From Bryobacterales bacterium (GTDB taxonomy: Bacteria > Acidobacteriota > Terriglobia > Bryobacterales > Bryobacteraceae), in assembly GCA_003164075.1 (NCBI GenBank), contig PLRZ01000026.1:1-6410 (forward strand): a stretch of DNA of 6,410 bases, read 5' to 3'. Within the stretch, counting starts at the first letter, position 1. The number at the start of each line of letters is the position of its first letter. The notes under the pieces are model-generated. The model saw only the letters and a program-made list of their open reading frames with translations. It had not been told where the DNA came from and did not search any database. A program made the position numbers and the translations under genes. This document shows, piece by piece, positions 1 through 4,458 of this stretch.

Positions 1-1144
1 CATTCACCGAGCCGCTCCCGCGAATCGCCAGATAGGCCATATTGAACGGCTCCGAAGAATCCGCCGGGTTCTCGCGTCCAAGCGCCAGTAGGTCTTCGAG
101 TGGGATGCCGATCTTCTTTTCGGCATACCCGGCGAGGTATTGCTTCATCAGAGCGGGGGAGAAACGGTCAAAACCGGCAGCTACTGCCGTGTGGGTGGTG
201 AATAAGTTACCCGCTCGCGTTACCGCCAGAGCGACTTCGAAGGGATGCCCGCTTTCCTCCATGAAATTGTGCGCGCGTTCAAGTACGGCGAACGCGGCGT
301 GACCCTCATTGAGGTGACAGATCTCCGGTTCAAGGCCGAGCGCGCGGAGCAGTCGCCATCCGCCGAGCCCGAGGACCATTTCCTGCTTGAGTCGTAATTC
401 CGGTCCGCCTCCATAGAGTTCGCTGGTAATCCCGCGATGGGCGGGATAGTTCGCGGCGTCATTGCTGTCCAGCAGGTAAAGCTTCACCCGGCCAACCTGC
501 ACCTGCCAAGCGCGCAGCCATACGGAGTATCCAGGCAACGCGATCTCCAGCCGCAACCACTCGCCGTTCGGCTGGCGCACGGGTGTGATCGGCAACTGTC
601 CAGGATCGTTGAACGGGTAGAGGGCCTGCTGGTCTCCGTTCTTATCGATCACCTGTCGAAAATAGCCCTGCTGATAAAGCAGTCCAACGCCGACCACGGG
701 CACACCGAGGTCGCTGGCGGCCTTGAGTTGATCGCCGGCCACGTTCCCGAGCCCTCCCGAGTAGATGGGCAGCGCCTCGCTCAACATAAATTCCATACTG
801 AAATACGCTACGCAGGTCAACGGCGCATCTGAGTGATTGCGCTGAAACCATGCGGGCGTTTCCGCCGTTTGGCGACTGGCTTCCACCAGGCCGTCTACCT
901 CTTTCCGGAACATTGGATCGGCCAGTACCTGCTTGATCCGGTCATGCGAAGCCGTCTGCAGGACAACCCAGGGGTTGTGCGTCATCTGCCAGAGATTGGG
1001 ATCGAGCTGCCGCCATACTTCGTCGGTGGCGTGGTTCCATGACCAATGCATGTCCAAAGCAAGTTCTGCCAGTGAATCGAAGCCTTCGATTCCGATCGGT
1101 AGAAGGTGGTACATCGGGCGGCTCGCGAGGTCCTGTTTGCTCAT
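1..1144 (-). CDS. glgP: Alpha-glucan (glycogen/maltodextrin) phosphorylase, N-terminal 381 residues, cut by window edge
   Basis: The enzyme removes glucose from alpha-1,4-glucans with phosphate, giving glucose-1-phosphate in the cytoplasm; this is a GT35 enzyme using pyridoxal phosphate. My translation starts [24 protein letters not shown]3417-like N-terminus follows (LALDMHWSWNHATDEVWRQL, residues 30-49). Then come the family hallmarks YFSMEF (114-119), EALPIYSGGLGNVAGDQLKAASDLGVP (123-149), GVGLLYQQGYFRQ (152-164) and HLNEGHAAF (277-285). The last codons read GSGSVN, just where the family has its NGVS segment. The C-terminal domain with the PLP lysine lies outside the window. It looks like the shorter alpha-glucan phosphorylase subfamily rather than the E. 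coli GlgP/MalP type, judged from the N-terminus. The start is fixed by an ATGA overlap with the phosphoglucomutase stop (1141-1144) and a GGAG at 1154-1157. The reading frame is clean throughout the visible part. Confidence 0.95.
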   Translation of the reverse strand, partial: MSKQDLASRPMYHLLPIGIEGFDSLAELALDMHWSWNHATDEVWRQLDPNLWQMTHNPWVVLQTASHDRIKQVLADPMFRKEVDGLVEASRQTAETPAWFQRNHSDAPLTCVAYFSMEFMLSEALPIYSGGLGNVAGDQLKAASDLGVPVVGVGLLYQQGYFRQVIDKNGDQQALYPFNDPGQLPITPVRQPNGEWLRLEIALPGYSVWLRAWQVQVGRVKLYLLDSNDAANYPAHRGITSELYGGGPELRLKQEMVLGLGGWRLLRALGLEPEICHLNEGHAAFAVLERAHNFMEESGHPFEVALAVTRAGNLFTTHTAVAAGFDRFSPALMKQYLAGYAEKKIGIPLEDLLALGRENPADSSEPFNMAYLAIRGSGSVN

Positions 1145-1947
1145 GATCTGACGCTCCGATCCGGTGTTGCTGCCAAAGCATCGTTGACCATCGCCTGGGC
1201 TTCCTCCAGGATGCGGCGCAGATGATCCGCACTCTGGAACCTCTCCGCGTAGATCTTGTAGATGTCCTCAGTTCCTGACGGGCGCGCTGCGAACCACCCG
1301 CTCTTTGCAATCACCTTCAACCCGCCGATGGCAGCCCCGTTGCCGGGTGTGGGAGTGAGGACGGCCTGGATTTTCTCGCCGGCCAGCTCCGTGGACCGAA
1401 CCTGTTGCGGCGAGGGCCTATCCAGTATCTCCCTTTGTTCTATGGTGGCCGGAGCCTCCACGAGGTCGTAGACAGACTCGCCGAACTCACACATGAGTTC
1501 GCGGTAAATCTCGCCGGGATCGCGGTCCATGCGGGCCGTGATCTCCGCCGCAAGCAAAGCCGGCACGACTCCGTCCTTGTCCGTCGTCCAGACACTACCG
1601 TCGAGACGGACAAGAGACGCGCCCGCGCTTTCCTCACCGCCGAAGCCAAGCGAGCCGTCGAGCAGGCCAACCACAAACCACTTGAAACCCACTGGCACGT
1701 CGTAAAGTTTGCGGTCAACCTTCGCTGTGACCCGATCAATCATCTGGCTGCTCACTACCGTCTTGCCTGTGGCCGCCCCCTCGCTCCACTTCGGCCGGTG
1801 CTGGATAAGGTAGAAAATGGCAACTGAAAGATAATGATTTGGTGGAAGCAGCCCAGCGCATTTGCTGACAATTCCGTGCCGGTCGTGGTCCGTGTCGCAA
1901 GGGAAGGCGATCTCGAAGCGATCCTTCAGACCGATTAACCGCTGCAT
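1141..1947 (-). CDS. pgm: Phosphoglucomutase (alpha-D-glucose specific), C-terminal half only; 5'-truncated gene
   Basis: The family interconverts glucose-1-P and glucose-6-P through a phosphoserine. This frame encodes 268 residues, against about 545 for full-length E. coli-type Pgm, and matches only the second half. Visible motifs are the metal-binding loop DTDHDRHG (18-25), [16 protein letters not shown] (37-52), VPVGFKWFV (84-92), the sugar-binding loop GGEESAG (103-109), TDKDG (122-126) and the phosphate-binding RPSGTED (222-228). The N-terminal domains with the catalytic serine (TASHNP-type motif) are missing. The first Met aligns with an internal Met of the family ([12 protein letters not shown]), so the start is fortuitous and no good ribosome site precedes it. 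It overlaps the truncated transaldolase frame by 13 bases and its TGA overlaps the glgP ATG. Family assignment is certain; enzymatic activity alone is very unlikely. It may be a real pseudogene made by deletion, or an assembly chimera. Confidence 0.9.
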   Translation of the reverse strand: MQRLIGLKDRFEIAFPCDTDHDRHGIVSKCAGLLPPNHYLSVAIFYLIQHRPKWSEGAATGKTVVSSQMIDRVTAKVDRKLYDVPVGFKWFVVGLLDGSLGFGGEESAGASLVRLDGSVWTTDKDGVVPALLAAEITARMDRDPGEIYRELMCEFGESVYDLVEAPATIEQREILDRPSPQQVRSTELAGEKIQAVLTPTPGNGAAIGGLKVIAKSGWFAARPSGTEDIYKIYAERFQSADHLRRILEEAQAMVNDALAATPDRSVRS

Positions 1948-2069
1948 CGCAGTCCATCTTCTTCGATCAAACGGCGCAGTTCTCCGCTCGCGATCAGATC
2001 TCGCCGGATGTAGTCCAACCAGAGGGATTGCCCCATGACGCCCAACTCTTTCAAAGGGTTACCGCTCAT
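1935..2069 (-). pseudogene. tal: Transaldolase, N-terminal fragment (about 41 genuine codons)
   Basis: Transaldolase moves a dihydroxyacetone unit between sugar phosphates in the non-oxidative pentose-phosphate pathway. The frame encodes 44 residues: [10 protein letters not shown] (1-10), then [11 protein letters not shown] (13-23), then [14 protein letters not shown] (28-41). This is the characteristic start of bacterial transaldolases of the Tal (or fused Tal-Pgi) type, where the next residues should be GVTSNP. Instead three unrelated residues (CSG) and a TAA follow, because the sequence has switched into phosphoglucomutase in another frame. The start is strongly supported by a GGAGG six bases upstream (2076-2080) and an 11-base overlap with the end of rpiB, as in translationally coupled operons. 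Everything catalytic, including the Schiff-base lysine, is lost. The intact gene may have been a plain transaldolase or a transaldolase/glucose-6-phosphate isomerase fusion; the fragment cannot tell. Confidence 0.85.
1945..1952 (-). other. Deletion/chimera breakpoint joining tal to pgm
   Basis: Read on the minus strand, transaldolase homology ends within CTG-CG (codons Leu40-Arg41), and phosphoglucomutase homology starts within GCG-ATG-CAG (Ala-Met-Gln). The three bases GCG at 1948-1950 can belong to either gene, so the joint has up to about 3 bases of microhomology. The two frames differ, so no fusion protein results: tal stops at 1935-1937, and pgm can only restart at 1947. There is no transposase, target duplication or long repeat at the joint. 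Both explanations, a true illegitimate deletion and a misassembly, fit. Confidence 0.8.
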
Positions 2070-2559
2070 GAAATGCCTCCGTACTTTCCAGACTTGCGAC
2101 TTTGGCGAGACGGCGCCGGTGACGTTCGGCGCCGCTGAATCGTGCCTGCAGAAAGGTTCGGACCAACTCCCAGGCGAGCGCTTTCCCAACCACTTGCCCG
2201 CCCAGGCAAATTACGTTCATGTCGTCGTCCTCGACACCCTGGCGCGCGGAAAAACACTCGTGGATCAGACATGCCCGCACGCCCGGCACTTTGTTAGCGG
2301 CAATGCACGCACCCACGCCGCTGCCGCAAATGGCCATTCCACGATGAACCTCTCCGAAAGCGACCGCGCGAGCCAAGGGCACAACAAAGTCCGGATAGTC
2401 ATCGTCCGGCTTCGGCTGTCCGTCGCCAAAGTCGAAGATCTCATAGTGAGCTTCACGCAGCATGGCTGCCAGGTATTCCTTCAATTCAAAACCGCCGTGA
2501 TCGGCAGCGACACCGATGCGTTGCAGAGAGGTTGGCGGCAGTGTCTGCGAATCGGACAT
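2059..2559 (-). CDS. rpiB: Ribose-5-phosphate isomerase B (RpiB/LacA/LacB family)
   Basis: It interconverts ribose-5-P and ribulose-5-P in the cytoplasm (pentose-phosphate pathway). The 166-residue protein is slightly longer than the ~150 usual because of a ~13-residue N-terminal lead. Motifs are [13 protein letters not shown] (15-27), DDDYPDF (52-58), the active-site loop [14 protein letters not shown] (77-90) with Cys78 at the position of E. coli Cys66, VRA (94-96), [13 protein letters not shown] (104-116) and LGGQVVG (119-125). The position of E. coli catalytic His99 is Asp111 here by ungapped alignment, so the ring-opening residue differs from the E. coli enzyme; an allose- or galactose-6-P isomerase role is a less likely alternative. 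The start is supported by GGAGAAG at 2564-2570. The stop overlaps the transaldolase start by 11 bases, pointing to translational coupling with the next pentose-phosphate gene. A 109-base gap separates it from the SYLF gene. Confidence 0.93.
   Translation of the reverse strand: MSDSQTLPPTSLQRIGVAADHGGFELKEYLAAMLREAHYEIFDFGDGQPKPDDDYPDFVVPLARAVAFGEVHRGMAICGSGVGACIAANKVPGVRACLIHECFSARQGVEDDDMNVICLGGQVVGKALAWELVRTFLQARFSGAERHRRRLAKVASLESTEAFHER
2076..2080 (-). promoter_or_regulatory. Shine-Dalgarno site of the transaldolase remnant
   Basis: GGAGG lies six bases before the ATG at 2067-2069, inside the last codons of rpiB. It decides the tal start over a longer open frame that begins at 2189 and would overlap rpiB out of frame. 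Confidence 0.75.
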
Positions 2560-2668
2560 TTTTCTTCTCCAACAAGGCTGAGTGCCCGCCTATTAGATTG
2601 GCGTTCCAGTCGAACTCGCGTACCGGCTCCAGAGTGTGGCAATTCCGGAGCCGGCTCAGGGGGAATGT
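2560..2668 (-). other. Intergenic gap between the SYLF gene and rpiB
   Basis: At 109 bases this is the longest gap in the window and the natural place for a boundary between the stress/envelope block and the sugar-phosphate block. It holds the inverted repeat at 2623-2654 and the rpiB ribosome site. On the minus strand TCTAAT (about 2591-2596) resembles a -10 box, but no credible -35 box lies 16-18 bases upstream, so I do not call a promoter. Confidence 0.5.
2623..2654 (-). terminator. Inverted repeat, possible hairpin or weak terminator after the SYLF gene
   Basis: A perfect 8-base GC-rich stem (CCGGCTCC / GGAGCCGG) with a 16-base loop begins about 15 bases after the TAG at 2669-2671. There is no T-run after it on the minus strand, so it is not a classical rho-independent terminator. 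It may pause or attenuate transcription, protect the 3' end of an upstream message, or be a protein-binding site. Confidence 0.35.
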
Positions 2669-3364
2669 CTACTGATTGTCGCTTCCACGGTGCGATGGAT
2701 AACTGTCGAGTTCCTCGATCAGGCGGTGAGCAGACGCGGGCACCGCCATCTTCCCGCCCAGGATTTCCTCGTGCGTGACGTCGTGGCCATACATGGACCG
2801 GTCCCCGCTGTGGTCAGCCTGCACCACCGCGCCATCCAGGCTGATCCCGGCAAAGAGACCTTTACTGCGCGAGTAGCTCAGGATCTCCGCATCCATCCTT
2901 GCATCGGTGTTGGCGGATGCCTGCCGACCCACCGGTCCGGCCGCCACCGTAACGTCGGCGCCGATCTTGAACTTGTCACCGAGCAGACTATGCAAAGCAT
3001 GATCGTTCATGAATAGCATCACTGAGTCGGTGAAAGATGCGCCAATCTGGAAACCGAAGCTCCCGCCTCCGACAGCTATAAACATCGGGGCGCTCCAACC
3101 GCTGGCAGTGCGGCAGCTAGCCACGCCCTTGCCGTAGTTGCCGCCAAATATGAAGGCAGCCTTTTCCTCTCCTGGAATGATGACAACGCACTTCGCCTTT
3201 TCCAGCAGGTCACGGGGGATGCCCTTATCGGGCGTCGCCATGATTTCGTGGAAGACTCGACCGGCCTTTTCGACACGTCCAATGTCATCTTCGCGATCCG
3301 ACGCCAAAGCGGGCATAACTACAGCCAGACTCGCAACCGAAATGATCAACGCGTTTTTGTACAT
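2669..3364 (-). CDS. Secreted SYLF-domain lipid-binding protein (Ysc84-like)
   Basis: The 231-residue product opens with a signal peptide: a charged start (MYKN), a hydrophobic core (about 5-18) and a likely cleavage after ALA (19-21), giving a periplasmic or outer-envelope protein. The rest is a SYLF/Ysc84 domain: AKCVVIIPGEEKAAFIFGG (57-75), YGKGVASCR (77-85), then MFIAVGGGSFGFQIGAS, a DSVMLFMN strand, an LLGDKFKIGADVTVAAGPVGR stretch and the LSYSRSKGLFAGISLDGAVVQ signature near residue 190. Eukaryotic SYLF domains bind phosphoinositides; the bacterial role is not established and may involve envelope lipids or stress. The start has AAGGAG seven bases upstream (3372-3377). It lies 65 bases after the GSP17M-like gene in the same direction and is probably co-transcribed with it. 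No frame damage is seen. Confidence 0.93.
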   Translation of the reverse strand: MYKNALIISVASLAVVMPALASDREDDIGRVEKAGRVFHEIMATPDKGIPRDLLEKAKCVVIIPGEEKAAFIFGGNYGKGVASCRTASGWSAPMFIAVGGGSFGFQIGASFTDSVMLFMNDHALHSLLGDKFKIGADVTVAAGPVGRQASANTDARMDAEILSYSRSKGLFAGISLDGAVVQADHSGDRSMYGHDVTHEEILGGKMAVPASAHRLIEELDSYPSHRGSDNQ

Positions 3365-3382
3365 GATTTTGCTCCTTAATCT

Positions 3383-3400
3383 CCCAGCCTTTTCAGGCCG
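3383..3400 (-). other. Small GAAA-tetraloop hairpin upstream of the SYLF gene
   Basis: In the transcript, GCCU-GAAA-AGGC forms a 4-base stem closed by a stable GNRA tetraloop, extendable to about seven pairs with two G-U pairs. It sits five bases upstream of the AAGGAG ribosome site, between the GSP17M-like and SYLF genes. It could separate expression of the two genes, but such a short stem may be chance. Confidence 0.25.
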
Positions 3401-3429
3401 ATGACGGTTTCTGTTACTTTGTCGACCGA

Positions 3430-3978
3430 CTACCCGGCGATAGTCAATTCGGGCTGGTCGCGTTCAGCGGCGTGGGTAGCAATGTCAAGTGGGTGAGTCG
3501 TCTGCAGGATGCCCCTGGCCTTGGCCACGTCGTCCGCCGTGCCGTGGGCCAGTACCAGAAACTTGTCAGCCTTGAGCGCTGCCTCGTACTGGACTACGCT
3601 GTCCTTGGGGATGCCAATGCTGTACAAGCCCGCACCGAGCGCGCTCAATCCGCCCACCACAACGGCACCTTCCAATCCACCAATAATCCATGCGACCAGA
3701 GGGCCGGCCACCAATATCGGTCCAAGGCCCGGGATGGCAAAGAAGGCGGCGCCAAACAACATTCCCCAGAGACCACCCCAGAATGCGCCTTGCTTGCCCC
3801 AGTACTTCATGCGGTCGCCAGCGTTGTAGTATCCGACGACGTTCTCGTCGGTATGATAGTCCTTGCCAACGATCGACAGTTTCTTCATGTCACACCCAGA
3901 CCTTTGGAGTTCCTTGACTGCTTCCTCCGCTTGGGTGTGAGTTCCGTAGATTGCTACAACCGAGTTCGTTTTTGTCAT
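3430..3978 (-). CDS. GSP17M/DUF1269-like protein with glycine-rich membrane hairpin
   Basis: The 182-residue protein opens with a beta-alpha-beta unit, SVVAIYGTHTQAEEAVKELQRSG (6-28) followed by KKLSIVGKDY (32-41), like the general-stress-protein 17M (YflT) fold. A central Gly/Ala/Trp-rich hydrophobic stretch (about 64-122) contains GGLWGMLFGAAFF and two likely membrane helices or a hairpin. A second half-unit (about 125-157) has the strand KFLVLAHG (139-146) and a helix with DDVAKA. This matches proteins annotated as DUF1269 or general stress protein; no enzymatic function is known. An inner-membrane, stress-related role is inferred from the family and from its SYLF and zinc-finger neighbours. 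AAGGA lies seven bases before the ATG (3986-3990). The start is three bases after the stop of the zinc-finger gene, so the two are almost certainly co-transcribed. Confidence 0.85.
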   Translation of the reverse strand: MTKTNSVVAIYGTHTQAEEAVKELQRSGCDMKKLSIVGKDYHTDENVVGYYNAGDRMKYWGKQGAFWGGLWGMLFGAAFFAIPGLGPILVAGPLVAWIIGGLEGAVVVGGLSALGAGLYSIGIPKDSVVQYEAALKADKFLVLAHGTADDVAKARGILQTTHPLDIATHAAERDQPELTIAG

Positions 3979-3981
3979 AAC

Positions 3982-4458
3982 TTAGTCCTTTCTTTCCAGA
4001 TCGAATTTGCTTCCATTTCCGCATGAAGTGCGGCGAAGTTGGCGTGAGCCTCGTGAACGAATTCTGAGAATCTCCACATCGTCCCGGTCGGCTGCTTCCT
4101 GGCATCGAAGGCACAAGGATGTCCAGGGTTCTGCCGTCAGACGGCTCAGTCCGAGCGTCGCTTTGCAGCACAGACAGACGCCGAAGACGTCGGTTTTTAG
4201 AAAGGCCAGCGTTGCTCGGAGCATGCGAACGAAGCCTGGGCACGGGGAGAGGCTGGCGTTGGGGGTGTTGCGATCCGCAGCACGCCAGATTTCTTCAAGC
4301 ACGTCGGCAGCTTTTTCAAGGCCGGCATTCTGGCGCGGTTGAATTCTCGTAGCAGTATGGGCCTGTCCCCCCTCGGGCCTCGGTCCGCTCACTACTGAAC
4401 TCCTTGGCCACGGAAGGCGCCAGCGCCGCCTTAGGCGTTCTGCTATCAGATTCATCAT
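3982..4458 (-). CDS. Divergent TraR/DksA-type C4 zinc-finger protein
   Basis: The 158-residue frame contains a TraR/DksA finger: FGVCLCC (92-98), an RL.AEPW core (106-112) and SLCLRCQEAADRD (114-126), with ligands Cys95, Cys98, Cys116 and Cys119. The stretch upstream (VLEEIWRAADRN, 53-64, then VRMLRATLAFL, 77-87) keeps the spacing of small DksA-like proteins, where an AA(E/D)R motif lies 32 residues before the end of FGVC, but the usual acidic and LDRES-like residues are replaced. Residues 1-45 are Arg/Pro/Trp-rich and match nothing I know; the acidic coiled-coil tip by which DksA enters RNA polymerase is not evident. The chosen ATG overlaps the UPF0182 stop (ATGA, 4455-4458); a second Met follows at once, and in-frame GTG starts further in are possible. 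A role as a transcription or stress regulator is inferred. The finger is confident, the N-terminus is not. Confidence 0.75.
   Translation of the reverse strand: MMNLIAERLRRRWRLPWPRSSVVSGPRPEGGQAHTATRIQPRQNAGLEKAADVLEEIWRAADRNTPNASLSPCPGFVRMLRATLAFLKTDVFGVCLCCKATLGLSRLTAEPWTSLCLRCQEAADRDDVEILRIRSRGSRQLRRTSCGNGSKFDLERKD

Noticed and set aside
1141..2069. A real Tal-Pgm fusion protein, or one made by programmed frameshifting
   Set aside because: The two frames differ, tal ends in TAA 13 bases after the joint, and no slippery heptamer or stimulatory structure is evident. Joining a 41-residue barrel start to half a mutase makes no structural sense.
1935..2189. A longer 84-codon frame starting at 2189 for the transaldolase remnant
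   Set aside because: The extra 40 codons overlap rpiB out of frame and match nothing. The internal ATG at 2067-2069 has GGAGG and begins exactly at the conserved transaldolase N-terminus.
2035..2778. A 247-codon plus-strand open frame opposite rpiB, the tal start and the end of the SYLF gene
   Set aside because: It spans several well-supported minus-strand genes and the gap between them, has no recognisable domain, and is best explained as a shadow frame.
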